Source: Planctomycetota bacterium (GTDB lineage: Bacteria; Planctomycetota; UBA1135; UBA2386). Taken from it: 64,000 nt of DNA. The stretch is from contig JAHBXX010000020.1 of assembly GCA_019636245.1 (NCBI GenBank), forward strand, positions 17,378-81,377, read 5' to 3'. The notes under the pieces were generated by a model. That model saw only the letters and a program-made list of their open reading frames with translations, was not told the DNA's origin and ran no database searches. The first letter of the stretch is position 1. The number at the start of each line of letters is the position of its first letter. The translations under genes and the position numbers were made by a program. This document shows positions 20,006-28,028 of the stretch, piece by piece.

Positions 20006-20080
20006 CGTGGTAGTCGACGCCTTAACTTGGCAGTCCTACCAAGTGACGAGGAGCGCGAAGGGGCTCGGTGCCAGCGACGT

Positions 20081-20100
20081 TGACTCAACGTCACGCGCAG
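20081..20100 (+). repeat. Dispersed motif copy 1
   Basis: TGACTCAACGTCACGCGCAG. Related copies are at 24933-24945 (13-base core), 33800-33813 (first 14 bases) and 62561-62580 (two mismatches). All lie 55-115 bases past the 3' end of a minus-strand operon. Confidence 0.5.
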
Positions 20101-20199
20101 GGATCCGAGCCGCGTTCCCAGCCCCCGTAGGAGGCCACGACACCGGGGCGCACGAACCCGGTCGCCATCGACAGGGCGCGCCTTCGCTCGCAGCGGCGA

Positions 20200-21054
20200 T
20201 CACACCATCTTGATGGCCCGCGCCAGCTCCATCGCGTCCCCTTCCGCCGAGAAGTGGCAGAAGATCAGCTCGGGACTCGTTCCGAGCATGTGGTTGTGGA
20301 TCGCGACGATGCGAATGCCGTGCTTGCGGTAGGCATCGATGGCCTGCTGCAACTCGCTCCGGAGCAGGCAGGTGTCGCCCATGATCATCGTTCGCCCGCA
20401 CTCGCAGGGCGCAAAGCCAACCCAGCAGGCGAGCCCGACGCCCGCGGGAAGCCGCTGCCCATCGATGCTGGTCCCCAACTGCGGGCGCGGCAACGCGATC
20501 TTGAACATGCCGTCCTTCTGCATCGCGCCCGGCAGGCCGACGGCGTCGGACACCGCCTTCCAGTCGGGCGCAGGCGGAGTCGCTGCCGCCGGTGCTGCCG
20601 CTGCGGGTTGCTTGCCCATCTGATCCCACGCGGCGCGAATCGCCTTGGCCATGTCCATCGCCGCACCCGAGCCCTGGAAGTGCAGGAAGATGAAGTTGGG
20701 GCTGCCGCCCAGCATGTGGTTGTGGATCGCGACGATCTCCAGGTTGCCCTTCCTCAGCTCGTCGAGCACCGGGTTGACCTCCTCGGGCAGCATGCATGTG
20801 TCGCCCACTACGATCGCGCGCTCAGGCGTGCCCGTGAACGCCGCGTAGGTCAGCACCATGGACGGCGGGACCACGAAACCGAACTCGTTGCGCAGGACCG
20901 GCTCCTTGCGCGGCAGGTCGATGCGGAACGTGCCGTCGGGCAGCACCGAGCCGGCCTCGCCGAGCACCACACCAACGGGCTTCCAGTCGGGCTGCTGCGC
21001 CGGCAAGCACAAGACGAAGCAGAGGGAGCAGAGCATCTGGAGTGCGACTCGCAT
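20200..21054 (-). CDS. DUF1259 (LppY/LpqO-like) exported protein, two repeats
   Basis: A 284-residue protein with an N-terminal signal peptide (MLCSLCFVLCLPAQ). ATG 21054 is chosen because AGGA lies upstream of it; ATG 21060 is also possible. Two DUF1259 repeats follow (about residues 22-140 and 155-284). Each has a DGTFRIDLPR or DGMFKIALPR opening, a MGDTC segment and the histidine motif IVAIHNHMLG...HF. The His-x-His pairs could bind metal. Function of the family is unknown. It is divergent from the two HMA genes, with a 181-base shared upstream region. Confidence 0.8.
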   Translation of the reverse strand: MRVALQMLCSLCFVLCLPAQQPDWKPVGVVLGEAGSVLPDGTFRIDLPRKEPVLRNEFGFVVPPSMVLTYAAFTGTPERAIVVGDTCMLPEEVNPVLDELRKGNLEIVAIHNHMLGGSPNFIFLHFQGSGAAMDMAKAIRAAWDQMGKQPAAAAPAAATPPAPDWKAVSDAVGLPGAMQKDGMFKIALPRPQLGTSIDGQRLPAGVGLACWVGFAPCECGRTMIMGDTCLLRSELQQAIDAYRKHGIRIVAIHNHMLGTSPELIFCHFSAEGDAMELARAIKMV

Positions 21055-21235
21055 GGTCATCCTGACGGGTTGAAGGGCGGCCCGGCATCGTAGGGCCGCC
21101 AAGGTGAGAACGGCGCGACACTCCGAGCTGCACCGCAGGCCGCACCTGCGCCTTCCCCTGGTGCGGTACCAAGTGCAGCCTAGGATTCTCGCCCACCGCG
21201 AACGTTCGCGGGGTTGTCATCGAGGAAATGAGATC

Positions 21236-21559
21236 ATGAACCGACTGTTCGTCGCGAGCGCCTGTGCGCTGTTCCTGGTCGCCTGCAGCAAGCCGGAGCC
21301 CACCGCTCCGAACAGCCCGACGCCGGGTGCTGCCGCGACCGTTTCGCAGGTCAAGCTGGAGTTGGGCAAGACCGTTTGAGGGGGATGTGTCACCGCCGTG
21401 CGCGGTGCCCTCGGGAAGGTCGACGGCATCAGCCAGATCGACATCAAGGCCGGCGACAAGGACTTCACCGTCCACTACGACGCCGCCAAGATCAAACCGG
21501 CCGACATGGTCGCGAAGCTGGTCGCTGCCGGTGAGTCCGGCGCGAAGGTGAAGGCATGA
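21236..21559 (+). CDS. HMA-domain lipoprotein with in-frame UGA (probable selenoprotein), first of pair
   Basis: ATG 21236 follows GAGGA by nine bases and starts a lipoprotein signal with lipobox LVAC. The frame meets TGA at 21377-21379 and then continues as a complete heavy-metal-associated domain: GGCVTAVRGALGKVDGISQ, DFTVHYDAAKIKPADMV. The UGA sits exactly where the first cysteine of the HMA metal site (C-x-x-C) belongs, giving U-G-G-C. Read through, the protein is 107 residues. The true stop at 21557 overlaps the start of the next, similar gene (ATGA), which only makes sense if ribosomes pass the first UGA. A SECIS-like hairpin follows the UGA. A metal-binding periplasmic selenoprotein is inferred; conventional annotation would split or miss it. 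Confidence 0.8.
21377..21412 (+). promoter_or_regulatory. Candidate bacterial SECIS element, first HMA gene
   Basis: Lower stem GAGGG (21378-21382, including GA of the UGA) pairs with CCCTC (21408-21412). Upper stem CACCGC (21391-21396) pairs with GCGGTG (21402-21407). The apical loop is CGUGC with G second, starting 17 bases after the UGA, inside the range known for bacterial SECIS elements. Hairpins are common in GC-rich DNA, so this is supportive only. Confidence 0.55.
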
Positions 21560-21846
21560 GGTTCGCATCCTTGGGGTTGCTGGCCGCGCTCGCCCTCGCG
21601 GGTTGCGCGACCAATCCGGTGTCGATCGAGACGAAGGACGCCATGTTGGTGCTCGAAAAGAAGCCCACTTGAGGCGGCTGCGTTGCCGGCGTGCGTGCCA
21701 CGCTGGAGAAGCTGCCGGGTGTGAAGGGGGCCGAGATCACGGCGGGCAACGCCGAGATCACCGTCCACTACGATCCTGCGACGACGAACGTCGACAAGGT
21801 GCTGGAAGGCATGGCGGCAGGCGGGCAGCCCGCGCAGAAGAAGTAG
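21556..21846 (+). CDS. HMA-domain lipoprotein with in-frame UGA (probable selenoprotein), second of pair
   Basis: Starts at ATG 21556 inside the stop of the preceding gene. The signal ends in lipobox LAGC. TGA at 21670-21672 falls at the first metal-site cysteine, followed by GGCVAGVRATLEKLPGVKG and ITVHYDPATTNVDKV, a normal HMA domain, ending at TAG 21844. Read through it is 96 residues. The same codon is replaced in both neighbouring genes, the C-terminal sequence is conserved after it, and the two signal peptides differ, so these are diverged paralogues rather than one recent nonsense mutation. The likely role is capture of a soft metal (Cu+, Hg2+ or similar) at the membrane; the adjacent minus-strand Cu+ ATPase fits this. 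Confidence 0.8.
21670..21703 (+). promoter_or_regulatory. Candidate bacterial SECIS element, second HMA gene
   Basis: GCGT (21680-21683) pairs with ACGC (21700-21703), then after a four-base 5' bulge GGC (21688-21690) pairs with GCC (21697-21699). The apical loop GUGCGU begins with G, 18 bases after the UGA. The stem is shorter than in the first gene but the spacing is similar. Confidence 0.45.
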
Positions 21847-21914
21847 GTTCTGCGTCGCCCTGCCTCAGCCGGGGCAGCGCGACCAGATCGTGGCGGGACG
21901 ACATTGCACCTTGG

Positions 21915-22505
21915 CTAGCCAGCCTGTGGCTTGCGGCACGAACAATCGAAGCAACCGTGTTCCGCACACGTTCCGCAAGCCCTCGTCACTTGCTCGCGCA
22001 GCGCCTTGCGCGCCCTGAACACGCGCACCCCCGCGTTGCTCTCTCCGAGCCCTGCTTCGACAGCGAAGTCCTTGACCGCGACACCGTCCAGCTCGATGCG
22101 GCGCAAGGCCGTGGCCTGATCGGGCGGCAGGGTGTCGATCAGCCGGCCGATGCAGCTACATAGCTCGCGATCGGCTTCGGCAGCCCGCTGCGACTCGGCG
22201 CGCTGCAGTTCGTCGACAAGTGCCTGAAGCCGAGCGCCGGCAGTCGTTGATCGCCGGTGCCGGTCGATGATCGCGTTGCGCAGCACGCGGTAGAACCACG
22301 CGCGCGACGACTCGTCGGCACGCAGGTCGCCGCCGCGTTCCAGACCTTTGACGAAAGCATCCTGCACGACGTCTTCCGCGATGGTGCGGTCGCCAACGCG
22401 CCGCTCCACGAACGCGACGAACTCGCGGTGGCCAGCAACGAGTTCGTGCATCACGCGGTCCGATAGTCCCGCGGCGTCGCCCTCACGCTCTCCGTGGCAG
22501 CTCAC
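21915..22505 (-). CDS. ECF sigma factor with Cys-rich tail (CorE-like)
   Basis: A 196-residue ECF sigma. Region 2 has [16 protein letters not shown] and [20 protein letters not shown]; region 4 has [42 protein letters not shown]. The end is a cysteine/histidine cluster, [14 protein letters not shown]. Cys-rich C-terminal domains of this sort sense copper or cadmium directly in the myxobacterial CorE sigma factors, which need no anti-sigma. GTG 22505 overlaps the copA stop (GTGA), so sigma and ATPase are translationally coupled. Autoregulation of the copper operon is inferred. No anti-sigma gene adjoins. Confidence 0.82.
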   Translation of the reverse strand: MSCHGEREGDAAGLSDRVMHELVAGHREFVAFVERRVGDRTIAEDVVQDAFVKGLERGGDLRADESSRAWFYRVLRNAIIDRHRRSTTAGARLQALVDELQRAESQRAAEADRELCSCIGRLIDTLPPDQATALRRIELDGVAVKDFAVEAGLGESNAGVRVFRARKALREQVTRACGTCAEHGCFDCSCRKPQAG

Positions 22506-24796
22506 CGCACGATCTCCGCTCCGCTCGCGCTGCGGAAACGCCGCAGCATGAGGGAACTCAACAGGACAGACACGCTGGACAGGGACATGGCGGCACTGGC
22601 GTACACCGGCGACAAGGCGATGCCCAGTCCCGCGAACGCGCCGGCCGCGATCGGCAGGCCGAGCAGGTTGTAGACCGATGCCCATAGCAGGTTGCGCCGG
22701 ATCGTGCGCATAGTTGCTCGGGCCAAGGCGATGGCTACAGGCACGCCCGCGAGCCCGCCTCGCAGTAGCGCGACGTCCGAGGCTGCCGCAGCAACGTCGG
22801 TGCCGGTGCCGACTGCGATCCCCAGGTCGGCGGTCGCCAGTGCCGGGGCGTCATTGACGCCATCGCCAACCATCGCGACGCGCTGCCCTCCATCTTTCGT
22901 TTCGGCGATCCGTCGGGTCTTGTCGGTAGGTAGCAGCTCCGCAGCGATCTCGTCGATACCGACTTGCTTCGCAATCGCAGCGACGACGCCCTGCTTGTCT
23001 CCGGACAGAATCCCGAGACGGAGCCCCATCGCGCGCAGTTGCTTCACGGCCGCCCGCGCTTCGGGCCGCAGGGCATCGGCGAGGCCGATCACCCCCAGTA
23101 GGTCGCCATCTCGCGCCACGAGAAGCGGCGTGACCCCACCTGACGCCAGCGCCGCGACGCGCGGAGCCACCGCCGCGACGTCGATGCCGTGCTGGGCGAG
23201 CCACTCAGGCTTGCCGACGCGAACGGTGAAGCCGCCCACACGCGCCATCACCCCCATGGCTGGAACAGAGACGAACTGCGTTGCTTCGTCGAGCGCGAGC
23301 CCACGCGCCTGAACCGAACCGACGACCGCACGGGCAAACGGATGCTCACTCGACAATTCGACCGCCGCGGCAAGGCGCAGTAGTTCCTCGCTCCCGATGC
23401 CGGGTCGCGGCTCGACGGCAACCACATCAGGTCGGCCAGTCGTCAGCGTGCCGGTCTTGTCGAACAGCACGGTGTCGATGTGGCTCGCCTGTTCGATCGC
23501 CGCGCCGGTTCGAAACATGACCCCTAGTTCCGCACCACGTCCAGCACCGACGGCAACGGCCGCCGGCGTCGCAAGGCCGAGCGCACACGGGCAAGCGATC
23601 ACGAGAACCGCCACCATGTACTCGATCGCCACCGGCAGCCCACCCCAGGTCGGGTCGATCGACCACCAGACGCCGAACGTCACCAGCGCCAGCACCAGGA
23701 CGATCGGCACGAACACCGCACTGGCTCGATCGGCGAACCGGGCGATCGGTGCCCGCGATCCCTGAGCCAGTTCGACCGCGGCGGTGATCCGCGCCAGCGC
23801 GGTCTCCGTACCCGTGTGCTCGACGCGTACGAGCAGCGCACCGGACGTGTTCATGCTGCCGCCGACGACGCGGTCGCCGAGCCCCTTCTCCACTGGCATG
23901 CTCTCGCCACTGAGCAGCGATTCGTCCACGGCAGACCTACCGTGCACGACGACGCCATCGCTCGGCACGCGCTCGCCGGGACGAACCCGCACGCGATCGC
24001 CGGGCCGCAGGTCAGCGACCGGGACGTCGCGCTCGATCGAAGATGCGTCGCCGTCGACACGATGCACCAGCGCCGGCACCAGGGCGTGCAGCGCGCGCAC
24101 TGCATCTCCCAGACGCCAGCGAGCCCGCGTCTCCAAGAACTTGCCAAGCAGCACGAAGGTGACGATTGCCGCCGCCGCCTCGAAGTAGATGTGCGGCGCG
24201 GAGTGCTCACCGTGTGCAAACCAGTGCGCGGCGAACGTCGCCACCGTCGACCACGCCCAAGCCGAGAGCGCCCCGAGCGCAACCAGCGTGTTCATGTCGG
24301 GACTGAGGTGGCGGACCGCGACAAAGCCAGCGCGCAGAAACCGACGGCCGGGTCCGAACAGCACACCCGTGCCAAGCACGAACTGGACGATGCGGCCGGC
24401 CCAAGTGTCGGCAAAGGGGATCGCACCATGGGACATGCCGAGGACGAGAAGCGGAACCGTGAGAGCCGCAGCAACGGCAAGGTCGCGCACCAGAACGCGG
24501 CGGTCTCGCTCCTCCGACCCGTTGCGATCCAGCTCAATCGGACCGGCCGTGGAGACGGGTGGCAACACGCCGTAGCCCGCAGCGACGACGGCCGCCTCCA
24601 GTGCGGCTCGGTTCGCGCGCTTCGGGTCGATCTCGACGCGAGCCTGCTGCGAGACGAGGTTGACCTGGGCGGCCTCCACGCCGCCTACCTTCGCCAGCGC
24701 GCGTTCGATGCGGCCGGCACAGGCGGCACAGGTCATGCCGGTGATGTCGAGGATGGCAGTCTCGCTCGGGACCTCAGCAGGATCTTTCGTCGTCAT
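22502..24796 (-). CDS. copA: Cu+-exporting P1B-type ATPase
   Basis: A 764-residue P-type ATPase. One HMA domain at the N-terminus has GMTCAAC (residues 20-26). The transmembrane metal site CPC is near residue 402, the phosphorylated aspartate in DKTGTLTTG near 447, and GDGVNDAP near 645. YNLLGLP in the seventh and MSLSSVSV in the eighth helix are the Cu+/Ag+ (P1B-1) determinants. It exports Cu+ from cytoplasm to periplasm. It is coupled downstream to the CorE-like sigma gene and lies upstream-facing from the HMA selenoprotein pair. Confidence 0.93.
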   Translation of the reverse strand: MTTKDPAEVPSETAILDITGMTCAACAGRIERALAKVGGVEAAQVNLVSQQARVEIDPKRANRAALEAAVVAAGYGVLPPVSTAGPIELDRNGSEERDRRVLVRDLAVAAALTVPLLVLGMSHGAIPFADTWAGRIVQFVLGTGVLFGPGRRFLRAGFVAVRHLSPDMNTLVALGALSAWAWSTVATFAAHWFAHGEHSAPHIYFEAAAAIVTFVLLGKFLETRARWRLGDAVRALHALVPALVHRVDGDASSIERDVPVADLRPGDRVRVRPGERVPSDGVVVHGRSAVDESLLSGESMPVEKGLGDRVVGGSMNTSGALLVRVEHTGTETALARITAAVELAQGSRAPIARFADRASAVFVPIVLVLALVTFGVWWSIDPTWGGLPVAIEYMVAVLVIACPCALGLATPAAVAVGAGRGAELGVMFRTGAAIEQASHIDTVLFDKTGTLTTGRPDVVAVEPRPGIGSEELLRLAAAVELSSEHPFARAVVGSVQARGLALDEATQFVSVPAMGVMARVGGFTVRVGKPEWLAQHGIDVAAVAPRVAALASGGVTPLLVARDGDLLGVIGLADALRPEARAAVKQLRAMGLRLGILSGDKQGVVAAIAKQVGIDEIAAELLPTDKTRRIAETKDGGQRVAMVGDGVNDAPALATADLGIAVGTGTDVAAAASDVALLRGGLAGVPVAIALARATMRTIRRNLLWASVYNLLGLPIAAGAFAGLGIALSPVYASAAMSLSSVSVLLSSLMLRRFRSASGAEIVR

Positions 24797-24932
24797 GCCC
24801 TCGTAGACGTCGAGAGTCGATGGGCATTACATGCGACGCAGCTCGCGCATCGTGGGGTGCAGCCGTTCGTGTCACGGCTCGGTCACTTCAGGATACGAAG
24901 CCGCGAGGCGAATCGGTGTCGTCGATTACACG

Positions 24933-24945
24933 ACGTCACGCGCAG
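24933..24945 (+). repeat. Dispersed motif copy 2 (core)
   Basis: ACGTCACGCGCAG, a 13-base match to the end of the motif at 20081-20100, in the 203-base gap between the small peptide gene and copA. The rest of that gap holds nothing I recognise; it should contain the copA promoter. Confidence 0.45.
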
Positions 24946-24999
24946 AGTGCGCGGCGTGCCCAGCCTCCGCCAATCGATCGGGCCATCGCGATCGAGCGT

Positions 25000-25110
25000 T
25001 CAGTGGCACCGAGATCCAGTACCGTGGCACGCGACGAACACGGCCAGCAGGAGGGCGGACAGAAGGGCGTAGTTGCGCCACACGGCCAGTCGAGTCAGGA
25101 TCGTTCTCAT
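25000..25110 (-). CDS. 36-residue single-span membrane peptide
   Basis: MRTILTRLAVWRNYALLSAL begins a peptide with one hydrophobic span (LLSALLLAVFVAC) and a Cys/His end (CHGTGSRCH). Its ATG overlaps the stop of the methyltransferase gene (ATGA), the same coupling used by proven genes throughout this island. Short length limits confidence. The cysteine and histidine at the tail could bind metal. Confidence 0.45.
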   Translation of the reverse strand: MRTILTRLAVWRNYALLSALLLAVFVACHGTGSRCH

Positions 25111-25811
25111 CGTAGTTCTCCGTTCGGGTTGGGACCGTCTCCCGCGGCCGGATTGGTCGCGGTGAACACGGTCAGGGTTCCACAGCACGTACTGAAGTGA
25201 GCGACGGCCATGACATTCACGAAGCCAGCCTTGGCGATCGCGGATGCAAGCTGTCCGGCCGCGTGCGCCCGGGTGTTGGCCCAGCCGTCGAGAAGGCGGA
25301 CCAGGAGGAATGCGGCGTGCATCAGTGGTCCGCGCGGCCGATCCCAGTCGGCGACCACAATCGTTCCACCGGGTCGTAGGACGCGGCGCATCTCGGCAAG
25401 CGCCGCAGCCTTCGCGGCATCATCCAGATGGTGGAGCAGAAGGCTCGTGATGACGCGGTCGAACTGGTTGCGTTCGAAGGGCAGGCGCTGCGCCATAGCC
25501 TCCACCCACGTCACGTCGACCGCCGCCGCCGAGCCTTTGCGTTTCGCAATCGCGAGGATCTGCGGATCGCCGTCTACCCCGACCACTTTCGCGGCCGGCT
25601 GGTATCGTTTCAGCATAATCCCCAACGACCCGGTGCCCGCTCCCACGTCGAGCACCTGAGCCCCGGGCTCCACGCGAGCGTGCGTGACGATCGCCGCCTT
25701 GACCGTTCGCTCCCGAGTAGTCGGTCCGATCACGAAGTCGTAGAGCCACGTCAGGCCGCGGTAACGCAGCGCCGGCACGATGACAGGTTCTCGTTCGACT
25801 GGGGAGGTCAT
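25107..25811 (-). CDS. Class I SAM-dependent methyltransferase
   Basis: A 234-residue UbiE/ArsM-like methyltransferase. SAM motif I is LDVGAGTGSLG (about residue 48), with VVGVDGDPQIL (acidic loop), FDRVITSLLLHHLDD and RVLRPGGTIVVADWD as later motifs. ATG 25811 is chosen over upstream codons, which add a non-natural basic leader. Two cysteines near the end (STCCGTLTVF) recall the cysteine needs of arsenite methyltransferases, but the usual ArsM cysteine set is not evident. The substrate is unknown; location next to metal genes suggests a small-molecule or metalloid target. Confidence 0.75.
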   Translation of the reverse strand: MTSPVEREPVIVPALRYRGLTWLYDFVIGPTTRERTVKAAIVTHARVEPGAQVLDVGAGTGSLGIMLKRYQPAAKVVGVDGDPQILAIAKRKGSAAAVDVTWVEAMAQRLPFERNQFDRVITSLLLHHLDDAAKAAALAEMRRVLRPGGTIVVADWDRPRGPLMHAAFLLVRLLDGWANTRAHAAGQLASAIAKAGFVNVMAVAHFSTCCGTLTVFTATNPAAGDGPNPNGELR

Positions 25812-25860
25812 GGGCGTTCGCAACTTGCCGAGCCGCAGCAAAGGAAGCGGCCCGTCCTGT

Positions 25861-26604
25861 TCACTTCTTTTCCTTGGACTGGTCCGCCTTGCCCTCGCCG
25901 GGCTTCGCCTCGGCTGCCTTCTTGCGGGCCGCATCGATCAGTTCGACGAACTTCGCGGGAGCCTTCTCGACTTCGTCCGTGCAGTCCTTGCAACAGACAC
26001 GCACGAGACGCCCGCCGACCACGACGTCGATGGGGTCGCCCATGTCGCCGCCGTAGCTCTCATCGCTGACAGGGCACTGCTTCAAGACGTAGTCCTTGCC
26101 CTGCGCGGTCACGACCGCGGCATCGAGGACCTTCAGGAACTTGGCCGGCTCCTTGACGAACTCGGCCTTCTCCTTCTCGTCGGAGACGCGAACCAAGCGG
26201 TTGCCGAAGACGAACTCGTGCGCCTTCTCCGGCAGCTTCTTGCCCGAGATCACCGAGGTGGCCAGCGGATACAGCGGCCCCTGGTCCGCGATGATCTTCG
26301 CGTCGAGCGCCGACAGGCTCGCGGCCAAGTCCTTCTCGAACCTCTTGATGCAGCCGCCACAGCAGTAGCGGACCTCGCGCCCTTCGTAGAGCCTGACTAC
26401 GGGATCGCCCATCGATCCGAGCTTCTTGCCGGTGATCGGGCAGGTGCTGAGCGAGTAGGCGTCGCCCACGCGGGCAACGGCCTTCGCGTCCTCCTGCTTC
26501 TTGCCGTGGCCGTGGTCACCGTGGTCGTGCTGCGCCAGCGCGTTGCTGGCGAGCAGGAACGCCGCGAGCAGCGGCAGGATCCAGAACAGTCGTTTCGTGG
26601 TCAT
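25861..26604 (-). CDS. Exported TRASH/YHS-type metal-binding protein
   Basis: A 247-residue protein with a signal peptide (LLAAFLLASNALAQ) and a His-rich start of the mature chain (HDHGDHGHG). Three repeated units follow. Units one and three have CP-x-[ST] openings (STCPITGKKLG, QCPVSDESYGG) and CCxxC ends (YCCGGCIKRFEKD near residue 84, VCCKDCTDEVEKAP near 204), the TRASH/YHS pattern. Unit two keeps the fold (SVISGKKLPEKA) but has lost its cysteines. It probably binds copper or another soft metal in the periplasm. It is 116 bases downstream of the CusC-like gene. Confidence 0.8.
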   Translation of the reverse strand: MTTKRLFWILPLLAAFLLASNALAQHDHGDHGHGKKQEDAKAVARVGDAYSLSTCPITGKKLGSMGDPVVRLYEGREVRYCCGGCIKRFEKDLAASLSALDAKIIADQGPLYPLATSVISGKKLPEKAHEFVFGNRLVRVSDEKEKAEFVKEPAKFLKVLDAAVVTAQGKDYVLKQCPVSDESYGGDMGDPIDVVVGGRLVRVCCKDCTDEVEKAPAKFVELIDAARKKAAEAKPGEGKADQSKEKK

Positions 26605-26720
26605 CTTCGTTTCCTCTCGTGTCGCAGAACTGCCCCCGCAGCGCCGACAACGTGTCGGTCCGGCGGGAGCAAGGTAGGTGTGTGACGGGCGGGACGATTC
26701 CCCGCTCGGGCGCGAACAGG

Positions 26721-28028
26721 TCATGGGGCAACTCCTCCGAGCAGCTCCTGCAACCTCGCCCTCGCCAGCGAGTGCTCGCGCCGCAGTCGGGCCAAAGCCG
26801 CCTCGGTTTCCAGAGCCATGGCGGTCGCGGCCACCCACTCGGTGAGCTTGCCGCCGCCCGCGGTCCACGCGGCGCGCGCGACGTCTCCCATCTGCCGCAA
26901 CCGTGACAACAGGGACCCCGCGAGCACGGCGTGCTCCGCCTCCACCGCGGCGAGCATCGCCAGCTCGCGCACCGCCATGGCTGTCGCGTCGACGCCAGCC
27001 TGTCGACGCAGGGCGTCGGCCGCGCGCACGCGCGCCTCGCTCTCGCGCACCGCGCCTTCGATGGCCGTTCCACGCAGCCAAGGCAACGTCATGGCCGCAC
27101 CGAGCGTCTGGCTCATGGTGCCCATCACCGTGGCACTGAGGGAGAACTCGGGCACACGCTCCCACTCGGCCATCGTGACCTCGGCCATCGCGGCAGCGTG
27201 CTCACGTCGCTGCATCTCGACCTCGGCGTTGTTCGCCAACACGGACTCGATCACGTCCCGCTCAGCCGGTTGAAGGGCGGTCAGAGGCGGCAGCACCGGC
27301 TTCGTCACCATGGCATCGCCCCCGACACCGGCGATCGCACGCAGTGCAGCCTCCAGGGCTGGCCGCTCGCCGGCAAGCTTCGCGCGCTCCGCGCGCACCC
27401 GATCGCGCGCCACCTCGGCAGACAGAAGCTCGGCCTGCATGGCAGAGCCTGCTCGTACCCGCGCCGCCACGGATGGCACCTGCACGGCAAGCAGCCGCTC
27501 CAGGCGGTCGAGAAGCGCCAACTCCTCGTCGCGCAAGGCCAGGGCGTAGTACGCGTCGCTGACCTGGGTCTGCAGCCGCAACCGTTGCCGAACGAAGGCG
27601 GCCCCAGCGACTCGTGCATCGGCGAGGGCAGCTTCGCCCTGCGCTTCCAAGCGTCCAGGCCAGAGGATCATGGCCATGGTGTTGTTCATCAGCAGCAAGG
27701 CCGTGCGATCGAGCGCAGACCCGCCGTCCAGGGTGTGCTCCAACCCGACCATCGCGGTAGTTGCCTGCGTGCTGGCCTGGGGCACCTTCTCGAGTGCCGC
27801 CTCCCAGGTATGGAAGGCCGCCTCCAGCGCGCCGTTGGCCTGTTCGGCGTGCGCCAGAAACGTGGAGAGCGTTGCTCCTTGGGTCAGATCAGAAAGCTCT
27901 CGATCCGCAAACGGCTTGTGGAACTCGACCCCGGCGGCAGCAACTCGGTCGCGCTCCGCTTGCTCGCCTTCGGGCCGCATGACGCACCCGGCCAAGGCCA
28001 GTGCCAACACCATGGGAACCGCCTTCAT
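26721..28028 (-). CDS. cusC: Outer-membrane efflux lipoprotein (CusC/TolC-like)
   Basis: A 435-residue outer-membrane factor. ATG 28028 overlaps the CusA stop (ATGA) and gives a lipoprotein signal with LAGC. The rest is mostly long amphipathic helices (ALADARVAGAAFVRQRLRLQ, SVAARVRAGSAMQAELLSAE) as in TolC proteins. It should complete a tripartite pump with the two preceding genes. The symbol is by position; sequence alone does not separate CusC from CzcC. Confidence 0.82.
   Translation of the reverse strand: MKAVPMVLALALAGCVMRPEGEQAERDRVAAAGVEFHKPFADRELSDLTQGATLSTFLAHAEQANGALEAAFHTWEAALEKVPQASTQATTAMVGLEHTLDGGSALDRTALLLMNNTMAMILWPGRLEAQGEAALADARVAGAAFVRQRLRLQTQVSDAYYALALRDEELALLDRLERLLAVQVPSVAARVRAGSAMQAELLSAEVARDRVRAERAKLAGERPALEAALRAIAGVGGDAMVTKPVLPPLTALQPAERDVIESVLANNAEVEMQRREHAAAMAEVTMAEWERVPEFSLSATVMGTMSQTLGAAMTLPWLRGTAIEGAVRESEARVRAADALRRQAGVDATAMAVRELAMLAAVEAEHAVLAGSLLSRLRQMGDVARAAWTAGGGKLTEWVAATAMALETEAALARLRREHSLARARLQELLGGVAP

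Larger units (their letters stand above)
19862..20199. other. Gene-free boundary between the AbiE island and the metal island
   Basis: No supported gene in these 338 bases. They hold a 43-base stretch (19963-20005) related to 62502-62544, and a 17-base palindrome at 20076-20092 (GACGTTGA-C-TCAACGTC) overlapping the dispersed repeat at 20081-20100. Confidence 0.5.

Noticed and set aside
21377..21379. The UGA codons in the HMA genes as nonsense mutations or sequencing errors
   Set aside because: Two diverged neighbouring genes have UGA at the same functional cysteine, both downstream parts remain intact, and the first gene's far stop overlaps the next start. Coincident damage is unlikely, though it is not formally excluded.
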